Below, piece after piece: positions 32,465 through 44,039 of a stretch of 64,000 nucleotides of DNA. Under the pieces are notes generated by a model. That model ran no database searches. It was given only the letters and a program-made list of their open reading frames with translations, and was not told the DNA's origin. This stretch comes from Mermis nigrescens (lineage: Eukaryota > Nematoda > Enoplea > Mermithida > Mermithidae): the NCBI GenBank assembly GCA_036768485.1, contig JAVLUZ010000154.1, positions 883,308 to 947,307 on the forward strand, given 5' to 3'. Position numbers and translations under genes: made by a program. Positions within the stretch are counted from its first letter, which is position 1. Each line of letters begins with the position of its first letter.

Positions 32465-33380
32465 CATACATGTGACAAAGAGGACAATGGGATCCCCATC
32501 TAAATCCCCATCTCAAGTTGGTTGTCCCCTCACCTAAAGCCAAAAACTTTTAAACCCCTCATCCATTTTTTTTAAAAATTGAACTTGTTGACCGTTTTAA
32601 GGTGTTTTTTGGCCAAAAACTGGAGATTATTTAACTCCCCTGTGAAAATGATTGGAAACCTCACCAAAATTTCGAGCCCTTAAATTTATGATACTTAGCA
32701 TGCATGATCTTAGGAGTTAGGGGGTTTCCACCCAAACATGCACACTGGGAGGGGTATGGTGGGGGTATCTCCAACACAACTTTTGAAAGATAGACCCCCC
32801 TCAGGCCATTTGCGGACCAAAACCTATTGTTGGAATTATGAAAGAGCGCCAAACGATGTCCAGCAGTATAATTTGAAGTATTTTTTGAGTAGAAGTCTAT
32901 CCATTCATGCATTTATTCAGACGCTTTTTGTCCATTTTGTCCATTATTCTGTCCTTATTTGATAGTCCAAGTCATTCTATCGATCTTATTATCATTTGCT
33001 TTCATGCAAACTTAAGAACAAATATTCAGGAAGAGTTAAATACAACGAATTGAAACATGTTTACGAGTTGTGACGGGGCGGGGGTAAGGAACGACAACAA
33101 TATGTGAGAAAATCATCATAAACTCATCATTTTAGCGCTATAATTAGCCATATAAATAAATCATGTACCCTCCTCAAGGAAACTCGATTAACTCCCTCCC
33201 AGAACTTTTGACCGAGGAAAAAGAATAGAACAAGGTCTCTTTTATTAGATTCTACATAAAAGAGACCTTTTTCAAAAAGCAATGAACCAGAATTTACTAT
33301 ATGATCTATTCCTGGATTCCACTCCCCTCTGGCCCCCTTCACCATGCCCATGTACGCAAAGCTTAGTATCGACATTTTAT
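32465..33380 (-). mobile_element. cluster of reversed MITEs: M1, then two M5 copies
   Basis: M1 in reverse lies at about 32465-32700 ('gttggttgtcccctcac', 'aaaatttcgagccctta'). M5 in reverse lies at about 32710-33080 and 33125-33370 ('gaccattttgg'-type and 'cctcctcaaggaaactcg' sequence). The open frames here are spurious. Confidence 0.5.
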
Positions 33381-33720
33381 TTAAATTTTCCAGGCCCTGC
33401 ACCAGACCACGCTAGAGGTCCTTAAGCGCGCCACCCCAGACCCTTAGCCGAAGAAGAGCGTCCATCGCATGATCTCCTTATCCAATATCCTACCCGAGCA
33501 TACCCAGGTATCCGAATTACCTAGGCAATGCAATAATGGTGGAGTTATGTACATATCTATGTAAGTACGCATGATCAATGCATAAGTGAAACTTTTAAAA
33601 TTTGGATCACCCTCCGAAATCTTTTCCTGGATCCGTTAATGTTACGTTACGTATGACGGCTAAAGACGATTTTGGGGGGCATGCAAAAGTATAGTCAACG
33701 TTTAAGTAATTACCATTGTT

Positions 33721-34725
33721 CGGCGCATGTCAATAAATGAGAACAAAAGGAACTGGGTCACGCATCCGTGATTCGGGCTAGTTCAGCATTCGATTTCAAA
33801 CTTCGAATTTGCAAAATCATTGATTTTGAATGTTACCTTCAAATTCAGCGCATTTTTCGCAGCAAGATGATATAAAATTTAATTGAAAAATATGAAGTTT
33901 AAAAATCACTTTTTATTCACATACATAACTTGCCTGTTGCGCTTGTTGTCTTTTCTTATACATTTTTTGGGCGAAGCTCTTATCTTTAAGATCTTCTCGA
34001 AGGAGTTAACGGAAAGATCAAGTTCAGATTTACAACTTGAATTATATTTTTTGAATATGAAATGATTATCTAGAAAAAAGCGTCTGATACATTATAGGAT
34101 GTCTACCTCAATGTAGAACCATATTCTTTTCTGCTTTAGTTTAAATTCGAATTATCTATGACAAATTTAGAGTCTTCAAGTTGAAATAAAAATGCTTTTA
34201 AAGGAATTTATTACATTCTGTCCGTGAAACAATTATGAAAATAATACGGATTTCTGACGTCCATTGAAAGAAACTGAATGATCAGTCACTGAATATTGTA
34301 AAAATTGGAGGCAGCTTGACAAAAGTGCTGGATAGACTAGACATCCAATAATATACCAGACGCTTTTTCTAGATAATCACTTCATATTTAAAAATTTAAT
34401 TCAAGTTGTCAATCTAAACTTGATCTGTCTGTGTCTAACTCCTTCGAGAAGATCTTAAAGAGAAGTGTTATAGATTTCCGCCCAGAAAATGTATAAGGAA
34501 AAACAACAAGCGCAACAGGCAAGTTATGTATGTGAATAAAAAGTGATTTTTAAACTTAATATTTTTCAATCAAATTTTATATCATCTTGCTGCAAAAAAT
34601 GCGCTGAATTTGAAGGTGGCATTCAAAATCGATGATTTTGCAAATTCGGAGTTGGAAATCGAATGCTGAAGTAGCCCGAATCGCAGATGCGCGACCCAAC
34701 ATGCGCCGACCTTCGTCCAACCTTG
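33721..34725. mobile_element. foldback element with ~350-bp arms and 8-bp TSD
   Basis: The arms, 33721-34085 and about 34335-34708, are reverse complements with tip CGGCGCATGT. The flanks carry a perfect direct repeat, ccattgtt, at 33713-33720 and 34726-34733. The ~250-bp spacer is non-coding, and the short frame at 33883-34065 is not supported. It is inserted in the left arm of a larger inverted-repeat element. Confidence 0.7.
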
Positions 34726-35089
34726 CCATTGTTCTCACGATTGTGACCCGCTTGACCCACCGTCTCGATAGACCAACCGTCCCACTAGACCCACATTTTC
34801 GTCCCGCTAGACCCACCGGAAGTCTCGCTAGACCTACCACGTGCATAATGAGGTGTCCCACTCGACCCACCATTTGCGACCGTCCCGCTAGTCCCACTGT
34901 CTCGGAAGACCCACCCGAAAAAGTGAAAATATACATATTACACGTGGAATGAAAAAAGTTATCAAGACGCTTAAGTGAATTCTGCATTTTTCCGTAATAA
35001 TTAATTTAAGAGCGAGCTTGAGGTGTGTGACAGCCAATAACAAGCGGTTAGTTTGTTTTCATGAATGTGCAATTGTATATAATTACCAT

Positions 35090-35830
35090 AGGTACTTCAT
35101 TCGAATATGACAAGTCGATAGGTATATTAAAAATCAGCAACTAATTAATAAAGATCAATAATTAATAGTTTATACATTCAATAATTAGAAGTTGATTATT
35201 CAATTTGGTTTTATTAATTAATTATAAGTGTAATTATTTAGGAGTCAATTTATTAAGAATTAAATTAATCAATAAAGATTTAATTAATCAACACTTAATT
35301 GAACAATCAAGAGCCAAATAATTAGTGAATTAAATAATTAATTTTTATTAAATGACAAGGAGCAGTTAATTAATTAAGATCTTATTACTATAATATGTTA
35401 ATTGATAAAAGTAACTAATTCAGAGTAATTTATTACTTAATCTAACTTAATTTATTATATGAGTGCAATCCATTCAGATTAAATTAATTAGCTATTAAAG
35501 AGATAGGTTAATTAATCACGGAATTGAAAATTTAATTAATTATTTGATTTTGATTAATTACTTAACAGTAATTGATTCATTAATCAAGAGTCAGATGATT
35601 AATTAAATAAGAGTTTAATTTATTGATCAGTCAATTAATCAATTTTAGTTGATTATTTTACGGTAATTAAATGATTATAACTTAGTTAATCAATTAAGTA
35701 GGAAGCTTATTTAATCGAGCAATGATTAATTAATTTAATTTTGATTCATTAATGAGGTATTTAATTAATTATGACTTACTTAATTAAATAGAATTAATAA
35801 ATTAGGATTTTTAAAATCTGAAAATAATTA
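35090..35830. repeat. TTAATTAA-rich low-complexity block (~740 bp)
   Basis: Dense TTAATTAA/ATTAATTA motifs without a fixed period, almost free of G and C. It lies in the middle of the 33650-36522 inverted-repeat element. Confidence 0.85.
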
Positions 35831-36876
35831 TAAAATTAATGTAATGAAGTTAAAAATTAATAAAAGAAAAATGAATCAAGGCATTTTAATATAAATTAAT
35901 AGGCATTAACTACATACAGTCTGAGTCTTAAAAATAATCAAGACGCTTAAGTGAAAAACATTTTGCGATGGCTGGTTACTTACCATTGCCACACACATGC
36001 ATGCACGCATGCACATATCTTCTTCGCAGGTTATAATTTGTAATGTGCACAATTTCATGCAATAATATATAAAATTTTACTTATTTATTAATTAAATTTA
36101 ATTGATTAGGTGGTTAATTATATGTAAATATATTTTAATTAATTATTTATATATTTGACTAAACATATATACTTGAATAGATACACTTTGCAATCGTATC
36201 TGTTTTTGCTTATAAGCGTACATAATTTTCTTCTCAGGTGGGTCTTCCGAGACAGTGGGTCTAGCGGGACGGTCGCAAAACGGTGGGTTAAGCGGGACAC
36301 CTCATTATGCACGTGGTGGGTCTAGCGAGACCTCCGGTGGGTCTGGCGGGACGAAAAAGTGGGTCTAGTGGGACAGTGGGTCGAGCGGGACGGTGGGTCA
36401 AGCGGGACGGTGGGTCTAGCGAGACGGGACCGTTCTCACTGAGCATCGTTGAACAATGGTAAATACTTTAACGTTGACTATACTTTCGCATGCCCCCCCA
36501 AATCGTCTTTAACCCGTATGACAAACGCAGAGACAAATTCATTTCATGTGGCTCACCTAACTTGATGTAAGAAATTTTATTTTATTTCATTTTTTCTTCT
36601 AGGTTACTAGGGATGCAGCGGGTGCACATTTTTTGGAATAGCGGGTGCGGGTGCCAAAATTCTGCTTTAGCGGGTGCGAATGTCGCACTTCAAAAATAGC
36701 GGGTACCGGTGGCGGGTTTAACAGTGAGATATAGCATAAAATAAATAGGGCTAAAAATGCTCTATTTTTTCATCCGCTTAATGCAGTTATTAACTGTGTG
36801 TAAAACTCAAATTAATCTTCAATCTGATTGTCTTATTTGCAGACTACACTCAATGGATTAAATTTGTAGATCAAAG

Positions 36877-37700
36877 ATGAATAAATTGTCAGTGGTTGAA
36901 CCATTGACGAAAATGAGTAATATATTCGCCCTTTGTAGAATAAAATGTTTAGCCACTTGTTGTTGTCATTCTCTCCTTGAAAAAGCAGTGTACAATACAC
37001 TTAGTGAAGAACTGAAAACTCAGACTACGCTGGACGGATTGTTTGCTAAAGTATACAGTTATTCAGGCCGATATTGAAGTAAGGCTCATAATGAGTGCCT
37101 CTTTATGCTCTTTTAGAAAGCTAAATGGAAGAAGAATGACCCGAATTCAAGACGAATGGATTAAAAATTGCAAGAATGATTGCATTTGATGATCAACCAT
37201 TTCAATTTGTAGAAAATCTAGGTTTCATGGATTTGGTGAAAGAAGTTGCATATTTTAAGTGTTTTGGTGTAATTTTGAAGTAATCAAAAATTGCTAAAAG
37301 CTTCATTTTTCAAGATACCAATTTATGAACCTAAATCAAGAACGATCTACAAAAATGAGGTAATTAACGAATTCGAAACTCTACGGGAGAAAATAGCTAA
37401 TCAATTAAAGGCCTGCAGTGAAAACGGAATTTCCTTTACTACGGATATTTAGTCTAACATGTCAAAATCACTTTTTAGGTTAGCATTCTTAACTCTGAAT
37501 AGCACAAAATACAGATAAATGTTTTAAAAAATTTTTTCAGTTTAACAGCGCACTCGATAAAGAAATGGGTATTACAGGCATCACCATTAGGCGCTGAGCA
37601 TCATAATGCAAAATATTTAAGCGAAGTTATAGAAAATATGCTGCTGTCTTGGGATATTAAGAAGGAATCAGTGAGTTAAAATAGCTCTAAGAGAAAAAAA
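36877..37700 (+). pseudogene. hAT transposase remnant
   Basis: A 66-codon frame (36877-37077) is followed, in shifting frames, by ISFTTDI then a stop and SNMSKSLFRLAFLTLN (about 37430-37500). Next come SLTAHSIKKWVLQASPLGA and LSEVIENMLLSWDIKKES (about 37540-37675). The order matches the catalytic-core region of hAT transposases (TTD..S, LTAH.I, ...W.I). Stops and frameshifts, plus disruption by the palindromic transposon at 37756, show it is dead. Confidence 0.75.
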
Positions 37701-37755
37701 CGTTTTGTTGTATTAACGATTTTAAAATAATTCGCAGGAGCAGCTTTTCAGCTAG

Positions 37756-38746
37756 GCCGGTGTCACACCTTAAAGCGTCCGGCCGGACACTTTAAGGTAT
37801 CTTAAAGTGTCCGGGTTTACCTTAAAGTGTCCGGGCCACAATAACGTGCTTAAAAGCGAGAGAAAATGTATTTAAACATTGGGATAGAGTGGGCATCATA
37901 CGTAGACGTAAAAGGATAGGGTTTGAACCCCAAAAATCCAAAGTCTCTTCAAATTGGAAGATCAGTAGAATTGAATAATTTAGCGTTTTTTGCAGTTGTG
38001 CTCCATCTGACTGCCAGAATTTTGCCCACTGCCCATGTAAAGTAGCAGGCATTTAAAAGCCCAAAGTGTTGGGTGGCTCGCCGACCAATAATGGGGAGTG
38101 CGCGAACTTCAATTTTTATTCAAAAATTGAAAGAATGCACCTAAAGTGGCTAGAAATCGCAAGTTTTAGCACAAAATCGGGAGAGGGGAATAAACAATTT
38201 ATGTTTATCTATATTTATATTTTTACATTTACGACTTCAGCTATGGGAATCACCACCCCCTTGTTACGTGTATGAATGGTAGCATGGTAGGCAATATATG
38301 AAATGAAGTCTTAGCATGTCTTTTTAGAATCATGAGTGAATGGAACCGTGTGCACTTTAAATTCACAACATTTATGACTGAAATTCATAAATATCGTCGA
38401 TTGTTCCTCACGAAAGTTATTTTTATAATCGAGTTTATCTCCAAGTTCGCTAAACCACGCCTCTGACGATGCAACGAATTCTTCGTTAAACATCGGCTTG
38501 CTTGTATTTATATACCTCAATACATTGTACAAGGTACACATTTATGTACATGCCTACTTACCTAATTGTACAGCGAGTGATATGCGTGGGCGTATATATG
38601 CACGTATACTCAGCGTAGCCCGGACACTTTAAGGCAGAGCCGGACACTTTAAGGTGCCTTAAAATGTCCGGCCGGACACTTTAAGGTACCGTAAAGTGTC
38701 CGGCCGGACACTTTAAGGCACGGACACTTTAAGGTGCGACACCGGC
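37756..38746. mobile_element. palindrome-rich DNA transposon nested in the hAT element
   Basis: The ends GCCGGTGTCACACCTTAAAG (left) and the reverse complement of GGTGCGACACCGGC (right) form terminal inverted repeats. Each terminus is a cluster of CCGGACACTTTAAGG units, often paired head-to-head around CCGGCCGG (37768-37797, about 38651-38681, 38683-38712). No clear target duplication was found. Inside are MITE-like DNA (37880-38275) and a possible transposase fragment. Confidence 0.65.
38311..38541 (-). pseudogene. possible mariner-like transposase C-terminal fragment
   Basis: A short open frame contains MFNEEFVASSEAWFSEL, vaguely like the C-terminal 'EEV...VEAYFAEL' of mariner transposases. 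The rest is not recognisable. It may instead be chance. Confidence 0.25.
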
Positions 38747-39542
38747 ATTATATATGATCCACTGCGTTCTCGTTCAAATGGAGACTCGTGTGAAAAATTG
38801 CTGTTCTTGAAATATAATCTAGTGCTTATGAGAATATAAATCTTTGAAATATAAGATGTTAATTGTTTAAACGTCTGAAATAAAATTTCTTGATGCAATT
38901 TCTCTCTTTTCGTAAATTCTAATTATTATTATCCGCCACCCACTGTTTTATCACGATATTTTTAGCGGGTGCGGGTACGAGTGCGGGTAGCAAAATTTTG
39001 GAATAGCGGGTGCGGGTACCAGAAAAGAAGCGGGTAATAGAGCGTGCGGGTATCCGCTGCATCCCTATAGGGTACGCAGCTTAGCCAGAAATGTTCAAAA
39101 GTGGTGGTTTCAAAGCTATATAATCATTTTTCACTGTGAAATCGTTTTTTTCAAAAACATTACCTATCCCACATTTCTTATTTTAACCCCCTTAAAAATT
39201 GACCTTGGACATCTTTGTGCCGATTGCACATAAGCAAGAACATGCATGCATACACAGACACACACACACATACACATACCGTCAAAGGCAGATTATCTTT
39301 ACATCGTACTTCGAACGGCCATACATGATCAAGACTAGATTTTATTGCTTTTATTAGACTTTGAGCAATGTTTATTTTGCAGCTGACGTGACAGCGAGTA
39401 GGTTATCCTAGTACGCTTACATTTCTGCTCAGGCATCCGCTTGAATAAAGCATTTGCGCGTGCTGTTCGAACTTACATATCAGCGATTGATAAGTTGATT
39501 CATAGATTTCTAACAAAATTTATTACTTGAGGGGACTTCAAA

Positions 39543-41654
39543 ATGCCCTTTCATGAGGTCTTCACAGCCTTTTTACTGAGTTTGATAACAAAAGACTTGG
39601 AAATTATGCGAGTTCCGGATAATGGTGACATTGTGTCCGGCAAATTATCCGACGAGTTTGGACCTTTTCTACCACCTAGCAATAATCTGGATTGGTCGTT
39701 TATGTTTAGCGGCGCTCTGCACGCTATAACTAACGCAATGGATATGAACGATTTAGATATCGATGCAATGTACATTGAAAAGCGAGTCGAACTAATTCAA
39801 ATATTTGTCAGTTTTCGAACCAACGACCCCACGCGATTATCACTGAAAGCTATATTAATCGCAGATGCAAACGCGACTGAACCGAAATTCAGCAAAGAGG
39901 CTGTAGAAAAATTTTATGCCATTATTGTAAATCAAGGAAGCTCCAAGTATATCAAAGAGTATTTCCTATCCTGCCTGAGAAATTCATCACGGATTATAAC
40001 AGTTCAAACGAATCGAATGGAGATTCATCTCACAATGCGAAGCATTGAAGCGGATGAAAAAAGCGTTGCGCCACAGGCTCCCATGTTAGCTAAATTGAGT
40101 TCATTGGGCTACGGTGGAGCAATACGTGAATTTACTAGCTCTGGTTCCACGTCTAATTGCACTTTGAAGAGACTATTACCTCAACTTTGGAGCACGGATA
40201 TACAAAACGTCTCTCGAAGTGTTAACGAAATAATGACTTATCTGGCTCTCGATTACATTTCAATTTTTAAGCTGCTTCCGTTCGCGTACTATTTCAACAG
40301 TTTTGTTTTCGGCGCTTTAAGCGTAAATGTACCAAAAGGACGCAATTTAAGATTATACCCATCGATAATAGCCGACAAGTGGGTGCAGACGACTATTGTG
40401 CCAATGGAAGAAAAGACGTTGATGCCGAGATTGGCTCCCATTTCACTTAACGCGAAGAAGCTTCTACCAAACGATAACAAGATCATGGAAGATCTATTAA
40501 CGTTGTATCATTTGTGTACTAGATCCAGCGAGTACTTGAATGCTAAAGTGGAATACAATAAATCACCTCACGGCGCGGTCGCTCCTTATTCCACCATGAG
40601 GACATATTCTACGATTCGCGAAATGGATTTCTACCACAGCCGCAATATTTTTTACTTTCTATTTAATAGAATTCGTAACGATCGCTTGAACGAAGAAAGC
40701 AAAAACGAGTATGAGATAGGACAATTGATACAGTGGTATAGTAAAGTGATTTCGGGGTACAAATTTATTGCACAATTCATAGCCGGTCAATTTTTGGCAG
40801 CTGACAGCTATTTTCCAATAGGGGAGCTCGAAAAATACGTCTCTAATAATAAAGTGAATCACACAATATCGTTCTTATGCAAAATCAAGGGTCAGAAACG
40901 GGCGTTATTGGTCGATGTGACGGACAAAGACAAAAAGTTTAATAGAGGACCTTTTAAAGCATCAAGCATGCGAAAAATGTTCAAAATAGGCATTTCACAA
41001 TACTTCCAGGTAATCATCGGCGATGGGTTCGTTAAGATTTACCAAACCAATTCCGTCCAACTACAGCATCGCAACTTTATAAAATCGCAATTGCCAGGGT
41101 ACAAAATGTTTCGCAAAGCTGAATTCTTGAACTCAACTCTCTTCCTACAATTCATGCAACAATTTCCGGAAACTGTGACGGTCACTGAAAGCAATTATCA
41201 ACTGAATCTATTGTCCAACGAATTCGTTTATTCTTTAAAAGAAACATTTCCGAGCAAGCAGCGCTACGAGGCGTTTTTAGCTGGTTTTTTATCCTTGAAC
41301 GGTCACCTATTCAAACCTGATGCTAACAGTGATATGATTGGATTGATGACGTCGACCAATACTCCGATCTTTATCAGCGCAGATTGGGTGGTAGCTTTCG
41401 GCAACTTTACGCCAAGCTTAGATATTGCCAACGTCGAACAGCCGTTGCGCATTAATTTTTCGGACACGAGCAAAGAAATACACAACGAATACATAAATAA
41501 CTCGATGTTTTTGTCCATGATAACCTACGCGAAATTGAATCAAGCCTCCGAATATATGCATCAGTTGAAAACACTCAGATCATCCACTTCTGGCATAGTG
41601 AGCGATTTATACGATCAAGCAGACGAATTCCATCAACCAGAATTCAGTGGATAA
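39543..41654 (+). CDS. unidentified intact 703-codon ORF, antisense inside membralin intron 3
   Basis: I do not recognise this protein. It is a single uninterrupted frame, ATG 39543 to TAA 41652-41654, with an in-frame TGA just upstream (39528-39530) fixing the start. Composition is that of a soluble globular protein: no signal peptide, no long hydrophobic helix, no zinc knuckle, no DDE, RT or protease motif, no low complexity. Base composition is visibly less A/T-rich than its surroundings. An AATAAA followed by an A-run lies near 41929-41943. In length, single exon and lack of known motifs it resembles endogenised capsid or nucleoprotein genes of RNA viruses (totivirus-like coat proteins are of this size), but that is inference; a novel transposon-borne gene or an orphan retrogene is equally possible. 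It lies 476 bp beyond the right end of a hAT element. Confidence 0.75.
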   Translation: MPFHEVFTAFLLSLITKDLEIMRVPDNGDIVSGKLSDEFGPFLPPSNNLDWSFMFSGALHAITNAMDMNDLDIDAMYIEKRVELIQIFVSFRTNDPTRLSLKAILIADANATEPKFSKEAVEKFYAIIVNQGSSKYIKEYFLSCLRNSSRIITVQTNRMEIHLTMRSIEADEKSVAPQAPMLAKLSSLGYGGAIREFTSSGSTSNCTLKRLLPQLWSTDIQNVSRSVNEIMTYLALDYISIFKLLPFAYYFNSFVFGALSVNVPKGRNLRLYPSIIADKWVQTTIVPMEEKTLMPRLAPISLNAKKLLPNDNKIMEDLLTLYHLCTRSSEYLNAKVEYNKSPHGAVAPYSTMRTYSTIREMDFYHSRNIFYFLFNRIRNDRLNEESKNEYEIGQLIQWYSKVISGYKFIAQFIAGQFLAADSYFPIGELEKYVSNNKVNHTISFLCKIKGQKRALLVDVTDKDKKFNRGPFKASSMRKMFKIGISQYFQVIIGDGFVKIYQTNSVQLQHRNFIKSQLPGYKMFRKAEFLNSTLFLQFMQQFPETVTVTESNYQLNLLSNEFVYSLKETFPSKQRYEAFLAGFLSLNGHLFKPDANSDMIGLMTSTNTPIFISADWVVAFGNFTPSLDIANVEQPLRINFSDTSKEIHNEYINNSMFLSMITYAKLNQASEYMHQLKTLRSSTSGIVSDLYDQADEFHQPEFSG

Positions 41655-43010
41655 GAATGAGAAAGATAAGTGAATAATAATGATTATTGTCTAATTATGG
41701 AGCATTCGACGTATTTTTAATGATAGGTGATTTTCTATGCAAAATTTAACGACATTGAACAGTCTTTTGTTTTTGAAGTCAGAAAATTAAAAATAATTAG
41801 AATTAAAATTAAAATTTATCATTTAAATACTCTATGCATTAGGCACTTTAGGCACTATGCCAGAAGACCTTAAATTTCATTAAAAATAACTCTCTTCTAC
41901 ACCTGCATTGTTGAACTATACCTACTAATAAACGTAAAAAAATTTTAATTGACGCATAGATGCTGACATTTTTTAGTATTTATGTAATACTTAAGCGCGT
42001 CTTTTGATCATAATTTCTGGTGGAAGGCGAAACTAATTTAAGTTTCCCTGAACTTATTAATCTGGCAAGTAAATGACGACTATTTGACATCTAAATCGGT
42101 ACGCGATTTCAAGTTTTAATTGTAAAAGAAAAAATTTTAGAAGTATAGAGCTCTTAAGACTGACTTTATAATGGAATTTTTTAAAATTTTGAAGCAGGTG
42201 CATAAACCATTTCTTCCTTTATCAATTATTAACAGTGCAGGTTTTACAATATACTCGCATATTATTACAACGATCTGAACAAATGTATTAAATAAGATTC
42301 CAGAACTTAGGAAGGCCGACATTAATTATTGCATTGCAAAATGTCAAAAACAATAAATGAAGTCAATATTCCCACCAGTCTTTAATGTCAAATTTTTCTA
42401 ACCAAATTTAGCCAAATTTAGTTTCTGTTATCATACAAACGTTATACGAATTTGAGCGCGTTCTTTACTTAGCTGTAAACATATTAAAAGCATACGATAG
42501 GAAAAGTTTGATTTAGCAGTACGGCGATGAGCAGCAAGAAAATTTTGAGGGATCTGGTTGGGTGGAATCACCGAAAATCGCCCAAAACGTTACTAAAAAT
42601 AAACAGACTTGCAATCCACTTATTGATTAAAAATTAAGAACACTAATTTTCTACTATTGGCGCAAAAATAAGCATTGTCCGTTGTTGAAAATCAAGGAAA
42701 GACGACTGTAAACCGAAATCGGTGGAATACGTCAGGAAAAACAATCAAAAACCGAACAATTGCCCAAATTTTGGACTTTCAAATGAGCATGTATATATGT
42801 ACTAGCGAGCAGGAAATAAATGGCCGACCTTAGTTGGGGAATCATTGTCCCAAGCATGACTTTACAGTTTTGTCTGCATAAATTATCGCGTAGTAAGTTT
42901 TAAAATGAAAGAGATCGTCAGCTAATTCAACATAGACTCAGCTTAAATACAGACAGGGTGGCCCGAAAAAGAGTTAAAAATGTTTTGATAATAAGCAGGT
43001 ATGGCTGATA
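41655..43010. other. 3' flank of the 703-codon ORF; unassigned
   Basis: AT-rich, no gene. A possible polyadenylation signal, AATAAA, with a following A-run lies near 41929-41943. A weak MITE-like block is near 42525-42850 ('gagcagcaagaaaattttg' onward). Confidence 0.5.
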
Positions 43011-43432
43011 CCATACATGCACAGCATGGGAATTCTGAGGGGGGGGGGTGAAAACCTAAAGTGCCTTTTTTGGGCCCAAAAATGGCCGGTACGCGTTGAA
43101 AAAACATCATTTTTGGCGTTTCTGACGATACTCTATCCTTCTAGAGCATAAAATCATGGAAAAAATTTCGAAAAAAGTCGAATAAATTGACCAATATATC
43201 GCTTAAAACATGAATATATGGCGCGAAGCGCCGAAAATTTGGCGATTTTGAGCAAATAGATAGCCAAAAACCCTTAAAAAGACACTTTTCCTACCAATTT
43301 TCAGGCAAGTTTAAAAAACTTTTGAAAAATCGTCAATTCTGGGGGGGGTAATTTTTTGCGGGGGGTAAAAAATGATTCTGTGGGGGGTGAAACCCCCCCC
43401 CAAGATCATGCAAGATCATGTATGGCTGATAC
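43011..43432 (+). mobile_element. MITE family M4 copy
   Basis: It starts CCATACATGCACAGCATGGG and ends GATCATGTATGG (inverted CATACATG tips). It includes GGCGCGAAGCGCCGAAAATT near 43220. C-rich runs lie near both ends. Confidence 0.65.
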
Positions 43433-44039
43433 ACATATCGCAAAACTGTAAACGTTTTTTTGGAAGAGCAAATATATAGAAACTAGAAAATTTGATTGAA
43501 TTACCTTAGCGATTGATTTTCAGATTTACACTCTTGTAGATATCATTTTTTGGTGAGATACAACGAGTAAAATGGATAACTAGGGGCGTTAATTAGTAAA
43601 CTATCGCTTGAAACGTCCATGCGTAATTTTTTTATCAAAATAGCCATAAAAGCGTCTTCACTAAATTGTTTAAAGTTTTTAAACTTCGACTAGTCAATTT
43701 TATTGCTCGCTTTGATCTAGTTTCTGCTCATTTTTAATTAGTTTTGTGAGTTTTTATCATGTTATCAAATAATACAAACCGCATTACTCTTAGTCGAGCA
43801 GAACAAAAGTTATAAGGAGGAATTTTATGTACCCATTTTTTAGTGAGTTAACAATTTTTTCCGCAACTTACAAAAGAAGTAGTGTTTATCAAAGTGTAAA
43901 CCAAAAAAAAGTAATATCAAAATCAATTAAAATTGAAAATTTTTTACCGTTTATTTGCTCTTTCAGAAAAGATTACGATTCTGTGATATGTCTCAAAAAG
44001 CCATAATTATGATCAAGACGTTTTGCATCTTTTTGAACC

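Larger units (their letters stand above)
33650..36522. mobile_element. large inverted-repeat element with GGGTCTAGCGGGAC minisatellite arms
   Basis: The outer arms (33650-33720 plus 34726-34925 on the left; 36236-36522 on the right) are reverse complements. Their shared parts are 'ggggggcatgc', 'tatagtcaacgtt' and 'taccattgtt', plus a tandem array of GTGGGTCTAGCGGGACGG-type units (right arm) or its reverse complement (left arm). The left arm is interrupted by the foldback at 33721-34725. The middle (about 35090-35830) is TTAATTAA-rich. The open frames at 34577-34987 are repeat artefacts. Confidence 0.65.
36608..39067 (+). mobile_element. hAT transposon with TIRs and 8-bp TSD, degenerate transposase
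   Basis: The left end TAGGGATGCAGCGG and the right end CCGCTGCATCCCTA are perfect inverted repeats. The flanks taggttac (36600-36607) and tagggtac (39068-39075) match at 7 of 8 positions. Both subterminal zones are rich in AGCGGGTGCGGGTACC. The interior carries hAT transposase fragments and, at 37756-38746, a second transposon inserted in the transposase region. Confidence 0.85.

Noticed and set aside
34577..34987. Overlapping ORFs of 136 and 106 codons on opposite strands
   Set aside because: Both are translations of the GGGTCTAGCGGGAC minisatellite arm.
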